From contig CAVFTS010000028.1 of the NCBI GenBank assembly GCA_963625655.1, forward strand, positions 1-23,378: DNA of 23,378 nucleotides, written 5' to 3'. The notes beneath the pieces were generated by a model. That model was given only the letters and a program-made list of their open reading frames with translations. It was not told the DNA's origin and did no database searches. A program made the translations under genes and the position numbers. Shown in pieces: positions 7,453 through 14,298 of this stretch (the first letter of the stretch is position 1; every line of letters starts with the position of its first letter). This stretch comes from F23-B02 sp963625655 (GTDB lineage Bacteria > Bacillota > Clostridia > Oscillospirales > Oscillospiraceae).

Positions 7453-7899
7453 ATGAAAACCAAAAAGCTAACGAAAGCAAAAGCCGTCGTCATACTCATC
7501 CTCCTTGCCGTCGTACTCATCGCTGCGGTCATTATAAGCGGCCCCGCCTCCGGCTTCCTCGGCATCGGTGAGACGATCAACGTCTCCACGAGCGAGGGAC
7601 GCATTGAATATCTCTCCTCCCTCGGCTGGTGCGTCGATAAGGCGAGCGAAACGGAGGCAGAGGTAACGCTCCCAAAAAGCTTCGACGGAGCTGTCGCCGA
7701 CTACGCCGCAATGCAGTCGGAGCAGGGCTTTGAGTTTACCTCCTACGGCTGCTGCAAGTGTATGCAGTACAGCTACATAGTCACAAATTACGGCGACGGC
7801 TCAACCGTGTACGCAACACTCTTTGTCAAAGGCGGACGTGTTATCGGCGGTGACATTCATTCGGCGGACATCGGCGGCTTTATGCACGGGATAAAATGA
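7453..7899 (+). CDS. DUF4830-like membrane-anchored protein
   Basis: Function unknown. The 148 residues have a basic N-terminus (MKTKKLTKAK), one hydrophobic segment at about 11-31 (VVILILLAVVLIAAVII), and an extracytoplasmic domain. That domain has the pattern I associate with DUF4830: GRIEYLSSLGW, then VTLPKSFDGAVADYAAMQ, then a tyrosine-rich strand and GGDIHSADIGGFMHGIK at the C-terminus. ATG 7453 is preferred over the in-frame GTG at 7444 because AGGTG lies 6 nt upstream of the ATG and nothing suitable precedes the GTG. It is convergent with rqcH and shares its terminator; it is probably monocistronic. Three cysteines cluster near YGCCKCMQ. Confidence 0.8.
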   Translation: MKTKKLTKAKAVVILILLAVVLIAAVIISGPASGFLGIGETINVSTSEGRIEYLSSLGWCVDKASETEAEVTLPKSFDGAVADYAAMQSEQGFEFTSYGCCKCMQYSYIVTNYGDGSTVYATLFVKGGRVIGGDIHSADIGGFMHGIK

Positions 7900-7937
7900 A
7901 AAGCGGAGAGGTCTACCCTCTCCGTTTTTCATTTTAT
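7891..7937. terminator. Bidirectional intrinsic terminator shared by the DUF4830 gene and rqcH
   Basis: Arms 7891-7911 and 7917-7937 are 21 nt each and pair throughout apart from one G-T position (7903/7925), around the loop TCTAC. The GC-rich core CGGAGAGG/CCTCTCCG is flanked by A-runs on one side and T-runs on the other, so it can terminate in both directions. The stop codons of both genes lie inside the arms. Confidence 0.88.
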
Positions 7938-9647
7938 AAGGCGCTGCGCAAGCTCCTCGTCCGCTTCGGCGGTGAGTGTGCGCTGCTCCGTATATATCAC
8001 CTTGCCTGGCAGCGCTCCGGCAGGCTTTTTGACATAGCGCAGCTCCGTGTAGTCGACCGGGGTCTTGCCGCCCTCCCTCGCTTGGGAGTAGTACACCGCA
8101 AGCGACGCCGCCTGCAAAAGCGTGCGCTCCGGCGGCTTTTCGCCGCAGGTCGAGATAATGACGTGACTGCCGTGTACCGATTTCGTGTGCAGCCAAATGT
8201 CGCTTCGTCTGCCGAGCCTGCAGCTTAGCTCGTCGTTTTGCGTGTTGTTTCGCCCGACGAGTATCTCAAAGCCGTCGTCCGACACAAAGCGCAGGGGACC
8301 CTGCTTCTTGCACTTTTCCAGCTTTGCGTTTTTCTGCTTTTTTATATAGCCGAGGTCCAAAAGCTCTCGCCGTATCTCGGCAAGGTCTGCCTCCGTCTCG
8401 GCTCTCTCCGTCTCGTCAAGAACGCTGTTTAAGTAGCTCAGCCGCTCCTCCCCGTCCGCAATGAGCTGTGTGAGGTGTGTGCGGGCTGCCTTGAGCTTAT
8501 TGTACTCCTTGAACATTGCCGTCAGATTCTGCTGCGGCGTTTTGAGCGGGTCAAGCGTTATCGTGTAAGGCTCGTTATTCTCGTAATAGTTTTCCACCGT
8601 AACGCTGCGGTCACCCTTTTTGACACGATAGAGATTCGCCGTCAAAAGCTCGGCGCTGCGGCGTTTTTGTTCCCTGTCCTCGGTGCGCAGAAGCTCCTCC
8701 CTTTGCAGGGCAAGCTTCTTTGCGATCCTGTCACGATTCGTCTTTACAAGACGGCTCAGCTCCTTTGCCCTTCTGCGGCGGCGCTCCGATTTCTCACGCC
8801 TCGAGTAGTAGGCGTCAAGCAGCTCACCGAAGCTTGGGAAGCTCTGCTGCTCATATTCCGAACCGTACTGGCAAAGCCGCATAAAGCTGAAATCCGTCGG
8901 CTTGCCGTCCTTTGACGTCATGGTCGGCGTAAGCTCGCCCGCCTTCACCGTCTCGATGAATGCATCGAGCGCCTGCGGCAAAAGCTCAACGTCGCCTCGG
9001 CAGCGTGCGGCAATCTCTCTGCATATGAGCGGAGAAAGTCCTGAAAATGCGTCCATAAGCGACTTATCAATCGGCTTTTCCGGCTCAAAGCCGGAGATTA
9101 TGCCGCATCTCTCCTCTGCGCTCAAGGTCATCACGAGCGGCTTTTTCTGCGGCGGAGGAAGCCGATATTTCATTCCCGGCAGCAGGACACGCTCTGCGTC
9201 GCCGCCGAAGTCCATACGCCGCAGGCAGTCGATTATCCGACCGTCGGCGCCTATAAGCACAAGGTTTGAGCTGCGGCCCATAAGTTCCACGGCGAGGCGG
9301 AGATCGACGCTGTCGCCGAGTTCGTTGCTTGACGTTATGTCAACCAACACAAGGCGTTCCCACCCCGCCTGCTCAAGCGAGACTATCCTGCCGCCGACGA
9401 GGTATTTGCGAAGAAGCATGCAGAACATGGGCGGCTCCTTGGGGTTTTCAAAGCTTGCGGAGCTTAGCTGAATTCTGCCGTTTCCCGCTCCGGCGCAGAT
9501 AAGAAGCTTCAGGTTTTCCCTGCCGCAGCGCAGAGTCAGCAGTATCTGATCCCGCTCCGGCTGCTGCACCTTGTCGATCTTTGCTCCCTCAATCTTCGGC
9601 TTCAGCTCGGAAACCGTGCCGGAAAGCAGTATTGCGTCAAGAGCCAT
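7929..9647 (-). CDS. rqcH: RqcH / Rqc2 homologue (NFACT family, formerly fibronectin-binding protein A)
   Basis: RqcH binds stalled 50S-peptidyl-tRNA complexes and recruits tRNA-Ala to add C-terminal alanine tails for degradation. The 572 residues show an NFACT-N domain (MALDAILLSGTVSEL at the start; DLRLAVELMGRSSNLVLI near 113-130), a long basic coiled coil at about 275-440 (REKSERRRRRAKELSRLVK), and the NFACT-R domain at about 460-560 (GRNNTQNDELS, DIWLHTKSVHGSHVII). Length is normal. At positions equivalent to the DR pair of B. subtilis (97-98) this protein reads Glu97-Arg98. The ATG overlaps the mrnC stop by one base (TAATG), so translation is probably coupled. It is the last gene of the uppP-ftsK-mrnC-rqcH transcript. 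Confidence 0.94.
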   Translation of the reverse strand: MALDAILLSGTVSELKPKIEGAKIDKVQQPERDQILLTLRCGRENLKLLICAGAGNGRIQLSSASFENPKEPPMFCMLLRKYLVGGRIVSLEQAGWERLVLVDITSSNELGDSVDLRLAVELMGRSSNLVLIGADGRIIDCLRRMDFGGDAERVLLPGMKYRLPPPQKKPLVMTLSAEERCGIISGFEPEKPIDKSLMDAFSGLSPLICREIAARCRGDVELLPQALDAFIETVKAGELTPTMTSKDGKPTDFSFMRLCQYGSEYEQQSFPSFGELLDAYYSRREKSERRRRRAKELSRLVKTNRDRIAKKLALQREELLRTEDREQKRRSAELLTANLYRVKKGDRSVTVENYYENNEPYTITLDPLKTPQQNLTAMFKEYNKLKAARTHLTQLIADGEERLSYLNSVLDETERAETEADLAEIRRELLDLGYIKKQKNAKLEKCKKQGPLRFVSDDGFEILVGRNNTQNDELSCRLGRRSDIWLHTKSVHGSHVIISTCGEKPPERTLLQAASLAVYYSQAREGGKTPVDYTELRYVKKPAGALPGKVIYTEQRTLTAEADEELAQRLIK

Positions 9648-10048
9648 TATTCCTCTCCCGTTCCGGCGTCGTACAGCTCGCCTATTCTGTCAAGCCTGCC
9701 CAAAAGGTACAGCCAGCCGAACAGCGCCTCAAGCCCCGTTGCCGCATGGTACTGCGCAATATCCGCCTTCTGCGGGACGGAGTTTACTTTTGTATTGCGC
9801 CCACGTCTGTAGATAGCGGCCTCCTCCTCGGTGAGCTTCGGCAGTATCCTCTGCGCCGCCTCCGCCTGTGCGGGTGCATTCACAGTCGCAACGGTCATGC
9901 GGTGCAGCTCCGACACCTTCTTTACACCCATGCCGCAAAGTCTCGTCCTCGTGAGCAGCTCGTACACCGCATCGCCTATGTGGGCAAGTCCGAGCATGCT
10001 CATTGCCCCGACCTGCTTTTCATCCATGTTCGGTTTGAATAGATCCAT
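9647..10048 (-). CDS. mrnC: Mini-ribonuclease 3
   Basis: Mini-III is an RNase III catalytic domain lacking the dsRNA-binding domain; in Bacillus it matures 23S rRNA. The 133 residues match the usual length. Motifs are LAHIGDAVYELLTR near 20-33 with the catalytic acidic residues, RRGRNTKVNSVPQKAD in the middle, and YHAATGLEALFGWLYL containing the second acidic cluster. GAGG lies 7 nt before the ATG. It lies 56 bp after the ftsK stop, across a strong hairpin, and overlaps rqcH by one base. Confidence 0.95.
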   Translation of the reverse strand: MDLFKPNMDEKQVGAMSMLGLAHIGDAVYELLTRTRLCGMGVKKVSELHRMTVATVNAPAQAEAAQRILPKLTEEEAAIYRRGRNTKVNSVPQKADIAQYHAATGLEALFGWLYLLGRLDRIGELYDAGTGEE

Positions 10049-10069
10049 ATTTATTCCTCATACACAGTC

Positions 10070-10097
10070 GGGAGGGCGGCATACCGCACGCCCTCCC
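10070..10097 (-). repeat. GC-rich intercistronic hairpin between ftsK and mrnC
   Basis: GGGAGGGCG (10070-10078) pairs perfectly with CGCCCTCCC (10089-10097) around a 10-nt loop. There is no T-run after it on the minus strand, so it is unlikely to be a complete terminator. It probably acts as a processing or 3'-end stabilising element. Confidence 0.55.
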
Positions 10098-10104
10098 ATA
10101 CCTC

Positions 10105-12660
10105 TTATTCGTCGTCGCCGTCCGTATCGTCGGCAAACTCAATGTTTGTTTTAAGAACCTCTGTCGGGGCGGTGCCTCTGACCGTCTGCATTTCGAGCCA
10201 CTGATCCCTTGTAATGAGGATCTGTCTCGGCTTTGAGCCTTCAAAGGGTCCTATAACGCCAAGCTCCTCGATCTGATCCACGATGCGGGCAGCCCTTGAG
10301 TAGCCGAGCTTCAGCCTGCGCTGGAGCATTGAGACGGACGCCTGCTTTGTGTCGAATATGACGTCGACCGCCTGCGGCAGCAGCTCGTCGTACTCCGACG
10401 TCTCGGCGACATCCTCGTGGTCGCCCTTCTTGCCGCCTGAGTTCTTTTCCTCGGCCGCCTTTTCAATCTGCGCCATAACGTCCTCGCTGTACTGCGGCGC
10501 AGCCTTTTCCTTTATGAAGCTGACAATCTGGTCACGCTCCTCGTCGCTGACAAAGGCGCCCTGGATACGCTGCGGCTTTCCGCAGCCGATGGGAGCGTAG
10601 AGCATATCGCCCATACCGATAAGCTTTTCCGCACCCGAATTGTCGAGAATTATGCGGCTTTCAAGCGCAGACGACACCGCAAATGCGATGCGGCTCGGAA
10701 TATTCGCCTTCATAAGTCCCGTGATAACGTCCGCCGAGGGACGCTGCGTTGCGATAATAAGATGCACGCCGGCTGCTCTGCCCATCTGTGCGACACGGCA
10801 GATGCTCTCCTCGACCTCCTTGGACGCAACGAGCATGAGGTCAGCCAGCTCGTCGATGACGACGACCACGTTCGGCATCTTGCTCTGTCCGTTTTCTTCG
10901 AGGTAGGTGTTGTACGCCGACAGGTTCCGCACTCCGACCTCGGAGAACAGGCGGTAACGCTTGAGCATCTCGGTGACCGCCCACTGCAGCGCTCCCGCCG
11001 CCTTCTTGGGGTCGGTCACGACGGGGATGTACAGGTGCGGTATGCCGTTGTAAACGCCGAGCTCGACCATCTTGGGGTCGATCATGATGAGCTTTACCTC
11101 GTCGGGGTCCGCCTTGTACAGAAGGCTTATTATGAGCGAGTTCATGCACACCGATTTGCCGGAGCCGGTCGTGCCTGCGATGAGCAGGTGCGGCAGCTTC
11201 GATATGTTGCCGACGACGGGTTCGCCGCCGATATCCTTACCGACCGCAAACGAGGTGACGCTCTTTGCCGCCCTGAACTTGGGCGAGTCAATGATGTCAC
11301 GAAGGTAGACGGTACTGATGACCTTGTTCGGCACCTCGATTCCCACCGTGGAAATTTTGTCGGGGATGGGCGCAACTCTGACGCTCACGACACCGAGGGC
11401 AAGCGCAATGTCCTCGGAAAGATTGGTAAGTCTGTTGAGCTTCACGCCCTGCTCCAGCTCAAGGTCGAACCTTGTGACCGTGGGGCCTCTCGTGTAGCCG
11501 ATGATCTTTGCATTGACACCGAAGCTCTTTATGGAGCTTGCGAGACGGTCTTTATTGAGGCGCAGCTCCTCATCGGAGCTTGCGGACACGGCATGGCCCT
11601 TTTTGAGCAGGTAGATGGGGGGCTTTTCGTATTCGTCGGGATCGCCCTTTGCGGCGATCTCCCCGGCAATCGCCGCAGTCTCGGCGGCGATCTCATCCTT
11701 GGCGAGCTTTTTGGGAGGGTCGTTTATCTCCGCCGCTGCGGTTTTGCCGCTGCCGCTGAGCGTGACGGCGGAGCTTACTCCGGCTATTGCCTCCGCCTCC
11801 TCGATGCTCACGGGCTTCACGTTATCCGTGTGCCGTGTGCCGACGGGCGGGATCTTGCTGCCGAAAACGCTGGTCTTTTCGCTTGCGGATTCCTCCTCCG
11901 GCTTGTCGAAATCGTCGTCGAGAGGAATGTCTATCGCACTCTTTCTGTGCTTGGGCGCAGGTGCGGGCTTAGGCTCCTCCTCTTTGGGTATCTCCACGGG
12001 AGCGGGCTTTTTCTGCTTGGACTTTTTGACGGGTGGCGCTTCTTCCTCCTCGTCGTCCTCCGGCTCGTACTCCGGGCGTTCCCTGTTCTTAAACCACGCA
12101 ACGACGCCGGAGGGTTTCAGATTAAATGCGCCGAGCATACACAGCAGAAGCAGCAGAAACAGCAGTATGCCCGCTGCGACCGAGGTGATGGCGCTCGAAA
12201 GTCCGTATGAGATCAGACCCCCCAAGACGCCGCCGCAGGAAAGTTCCTTGCCGCCTTCGTACAGCGTCTTGAATATCTCGGTCTGCTTCGAGAGGTTAAT
12301 GGAATGGAAAATGTCCGCAAATGCGCCGGTAAGCACCGGCACCATAAGTGCCGCCGTCGTGCGCAGGGCAACGGGCTTCCCGTGGTGCAGCAGCAGTCCC
12401 CATGCGGCGATGAGCAGCATCGGCGGGAATACCCAGTAGCCGAAGCCGATAAGTCCCTTGACGACGGCACAAACACAGCTCACGAGAAACGCATCACCCG
12501 AAAAGTAGCCGATAAAGGTCAGCACGCCGAGCACGGCGAGGATCGCACCGAAAACCTCTCTGCGGATCGGCTTTTTCTCCGGCGCAGCGGACTTTTTCGC
12601 AGATGCGGCGCTTTTCTTCTTTGTTGTTGCAGATTTTTTCTTTTTGGTTGTCTGAGGCAT
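10105..12660 (-). CDS. spoIIIE: DNA translocase FtsK/SpoIIIE
   Basis: Hexameric membrane-anchored motor that moves chromosomal DNA through the division or sporulation septum. From ATG 12660 the protein has 851 residues. In order it shows a Lys/Ala-rich N-terminal tail, about four membrane segments (about 35-190), an acidic and Pro/Lys-rich linker (EPEDDEEEEAPPVKKSKQ), the motor domain with Walker A (AGTTGSGKSVCMNSLI, about 495) and Walker B (VVVVIDELADLM, about 597), and the winged-helix gamma domain at about 760-835 that reads KOPS/SRS sites (QRRLKLGYSRAARIVDQIEEL). The in-frame GTG nine bases upstream lacks a ribosome binding site, while GGGTGA precedes the ATG. TepA nearby matches the Bacillus tepA-spoIIIE neighbourhood. 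SpoIIIE versus FtsK cannot be decided from sequence alone. Confidence 0.95.
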   Translation of the reverse strand: MPQTTKKKKSATTKKKSAASAKKSAAPEKKPIRREVFGAILAVLGVLTFIGYFSGDAFLVSCVCAVVKGLIGFGYWVFPPMLLIAAWGLLLHHGKPVALRTTAALMVPVLTGAFADIFHSINLSKQTEIFKTLYEGGKELSCGGVLGGLISYGLSSAITSVAAGILLFLLLLLCMLGAFNLKPSGVVAWFKNRERPEYEPEDDEEEEAPPVKKSKQKKPAPVEIPKEEEPKPAPAPKHRKSAIDIPLDDDFDKPEEESASEKTSVFGSKIPPVGTRHTDNVKPVSIEEAEAIAGVSSAVTLSGSGKTAAAEINDPPKKLAKDEIAAETAAIAGEIAAKGDPDEYEKPPIYLLKKGHAVSASSDEELRLNKDRLASSIKSFGVNAKIIGYTRGPTVTRFDLELEQGVKLNRLTNLSEDIALALGVVSVRVAPIPDKISTVGIEVPNKVISTVYLRDIIDSPKFRAAKSVTSFAVGKDIGGEPVVGNISKLPHLLIAGTTGSGKSVCMNSLIISLLYKADPDEVKLIMIDPKMVELGVYNGIPHLYIPVVTDPKKAAGALQWAVTEMLKRYRLFSEVGVRNLSAYNTYLEENGQSKMPNVVVVIDELADLMLVASKEVEESICRVAQMGRAAGVHLIIATQRPSADVITGLMKANIPSRIAFAVSSALESRIILDNSGAEKLIGMGDMLYAPIGCGKPQRIQGAFVSDEERDQIVSFIKEKAAPQYSEDVMAQIEKAAEEKNSGGKKGDHEDVAETSEYDELLPQAVDVIFDTKQASVSMLQRRLKLGYSRAARIVDQIEELGVIGPFEGSKPRQILITRDQWLEMQTVRGTAPTEVLKTNIEFADDTDGDDE

Positions 12661-12675
12661 ATCGTTCACCCGTTA

Positions 12676-13512
12676 TCAGAATATCATGGAAAGTATCACG
12701 GTAAGCACGCCGATGATAAGACAGTAGTACGCAAAGCCGCCGAAGCCGCTCTTTTTGCTCAAAAGCTTCATCGTGCTTATTGAAAAGACCCCTGCGATCA
12801 TGGAAAACACCATTCCCAATATGTAAGCCGGAATGCAGGCGGGGTCGATGCCCGCAGAGGCGGCGATAACTATCTCATAAATTGCGGCGCCGAGCAGCGC
12901 AGGTATGCCGGAGAGCATCGCAAACTTCACGGAAAAGCTGCGTTCGGAGCCGACAGAGGCGCTCGCAGTCATGACTGCGGCAACTCTCGAAATTCCCGGC
13001 AGCACCGAGACGAGCTGACAAAGTCCGATGATGAGCGCATCCTTAAACAGCAGCTTGTCGCCGTTTTTGCCCTGCGCCGCAAACTTCGGGTACACGGCAA
13101 GGATACATCCCGTGAGTAGTATCGCAAAGCCGACGAACGCCGCTTCCTTCGTGAGCAGGAGGACGTATGACTCCACCGGCAGTGCAAGGGCAAGAGGCAG
13201 CGTTGCCGTGAGTATCAGCAGCAGAAGTCTGACGCCTGAGCCGGAGCGTTTTCCCGCAGAACGCTTATCCGCAGCTCTGCCGTGCAGCAGGTCGGAGGTC
13301 TCTCCCAGCATGAGCTTCACATCGCTCCAGTACACGAACAAAAGCGCCAAGGCTGCGCCTATATGTATCATTGCGTCAAGGAGCATATGTCCCTCGCCGC
13401 CGGCCATATTGAAAAGATCTCGCAGCACCGACAGATGTCCGGAGCCGGAAATCGGCAGGAACTCACCCGCTCCCCCGACAAAGCCCTGTATTATCGCTTC
13501 AAGCACCGACAA
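12676..13512 (-). CDS. uppP: UppP/BacA-type undecaprenyl-diphosphatase homologue (divergent active site)
   Basis: UppP recycles the lipid carrier for cell-wall synthesis by dephosphorylating undecaprenyl diphosphate at the membrane. This 278-residue, multi-helix protein has the two BacA motifs in recognisable form: GEFLPISGSGHL near residues 16-27 and VLPGISRVAAVMTAS later. The start is taken as TTG 13512 because AAAGGGGG lies 8 nt upstream, a promoter lies just before it, and the length then matches the family; the frame is open further upstream to 13611 but would precede the transcription start. Glu17 (E. coli number) is replaced by Gly13 and Ser27 by Gly23, while Glu17, His26 and the ISR arginine remain. 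Identity as a BacA family member is firm; phosphatase activity is not. Confidence 0.88.
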   Translation of the reverse strand: MSVLEAIIQGFVGGAGEFLPISGSGHLSVLRDLFNMAGGEGHMLLDAMIHIGAALALLFVYWSDVKLMLGETSDLLHGRAADKRSAGKRSGSGVRLLLLILTATLPLALALPVESYVLLLTKEAAFVGFAILLTGCILAVYPKFAAQGKNGDKLLFKDALIIGLCQLVSVLPGISRVAAVMTASASVGSERSFSVKFAMLSGIPALLGAAIYEIVIAASAGIDPACIPAYILGMVFSMIAGVFSISTMKLLSKKSGFGGFAYYCLIIGVLTVILSMIF

Positions 13513-13560
13513 GGGCAATACCCCCTTTCCGAAATCAAGCTGTTCAACAGAATAAGATTT

Positions 13561-13589
13561 ATTGTACCACAACACGCCAAAAAGTACAA
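13561..13589 (-). promoter_or_regulatory. Sigma-A promoter for the uppP-ftsK-mrnC-rqcH operon
   Basis: On the minus strand, TTGTAC (plus positions 13584-13589) is followed after 17 bp by TACAAT (13561-13566). The predicted start lies about 40 nt before the TTG start codon of uppP. The -35 box lies inside the 3' arm of the tepA terminator and the terminator T-run lies in the spacer. Confidence 0.75.
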
Positions 13590-13620
13590 GTCCCGAAAGC
13601 TCCGTTTTCAAGACTTGTAC
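13579..13620 (-). terminator. Intrinsic terminator of the prfA-tepA operon
   Basis: On the minus strand, GTACAAGTCTTGAAA pairs with TTTCGGGACTTGTAC (15 pairs including two G-U) around a 7-nt loop, followed directly by five T residues. The tepA stop codon lies in the 5' arm. Confidence 0.8.
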
Positions 13621-14249
13621 TCCTCGGTTCTGCCGTGAAGATAGCTCAGGGCATCGGATAGCGTTCCGATACGGTCAATAAGTCCGAAGGACACGGCCTC
13701 GTCCCCGTGGATGACGCTGCCCACGTCGTTTGCGATCTTGTCCGTGGTCATCATCAGCTCCGTGTATTTCTCACGGCTTATATGCGAATGTCCCGTCACG
13801 AATGACACTATGCGTTCCTGTATCCTCGCAAAGTAGTTGTAGGTCTGCGGAACGCCGATAACGACGCCGTTCAGTCTCACCGGATGTATCGTCATCGCCG
13901 CCGAGGGCGCAATGAAGCTCATGTCGGCTGCGACCGCAAGCGGTACGCCGATCGAGTGACCGCCGCCGAGGACAAGCGACGCCGACGGCTTCTTCATGCC
14001 GGCTATAAGCTCCGCAATTCCGAGTCCCGCCTCCACGTCGCCGCCGACGGTGTTGAGCAGTATGAGCAGCCTCTTTATCTCCGGTGCCTCCTCCACCGCC
14101 GCCAAAAGCGGCATAACGTGTTCGTATTTGGTCGTTTTCGTGTCGTCGGGCAGGATCTGATGCCCCTCGATCTGCCCCACTATCGTCAGGCACTGTATCG
14201 TGGCCTTTGCCGACGCACCAAGCTCCTTTATCTCGTTTACCTCGTCCAA
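13608..14249 (-). CDS. tepA: TepA-like ClpP-fold serine protease
   Basis: ClpP-superfamily protein; in Bacillus TepA was reported to aid protein translocation. From TTG 14249 it has 213 residues. Likely catalytic residues are Ser99 (LVLGGGHSIGVPLA) and His122 (MTIHPVRLNG), with Asp175 (IANDVGSVIHGDEA) as a candidate third member. The sequence matches TepA rather than true ClpP in these motifs and in LNTVGGDVEAGLGIAELI. I chose TTG because GAGGTGA lies 5 nt upstream; the GTG nine bases earlier has no ribosome binding site. That site is buried in a perfect hairpin. It is the last gene of the prfA operon and sits beside uppP and spoIIIE, echoing Bacillus tepA-spoIIIE synteny. Confidence 0.9.
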   Translation of the reverse strand: MDEVNEIKELGASAKATIQCLTIVGQIEGHQILPDDTKTTKYEHVMPLLAAVEEAPEIKRLLILLNTVGGDVEAGLGIAELIAGMKKPSASLVLGGGHSIGVPLAVAADMSFIAPSAAMTIHPVRLNGVVIGVPQTYNYFARIQERIVSFVTGHSHISREKYTELMMTTDKIANDVGSVIHGDEAVSFGLIDRIGTLSDALSYLHGRTEEYKS

Positions 14250-14251
14250 AG

Positions 14252-14291
14252 AAATCACCTCAAAGCTATTTTTCCTGCTTTGAGGTGATTT
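14252..14291 (-). promoter_or_regulatory. Perfect 15-bp hairpin sequestering the tepA ribosome binding site
   Basis: Arms AAATCACCTCAAAGC (14252-14266) and GCTTTGAGGTGATTT (14277-14291) are exact complements around a 10-nt loop. In the minus-strand RNA the 3' arm contains GAGGTGA, the only plausible tepA ribosome binding site, 5 nt before the TTG. The stem ends in TTTCTTT, so it could also act as a leaky terminator after the M18 gene, whose stop codon is 7 nt upstream. Confidence 0.75.
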
Positions 14292-14298
14292 TAGTCAT

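Noticed and set aside
10762..12210. A 482-codon open frame on the plus strand
   Set aside because: It is exactly antisense to the well-supported spoIIIE/ftsK gene, has no recognisable domain, and has the composition expected of a shadow frame in GC-rich coding DNA.
13513..13611. N-terminal extension of the UppP homologue
   Set aside because: It passes through the promoter and terminator at 13561-13620 and makes the protein longer than the family; TTG 13512 has the ribosome binding site.
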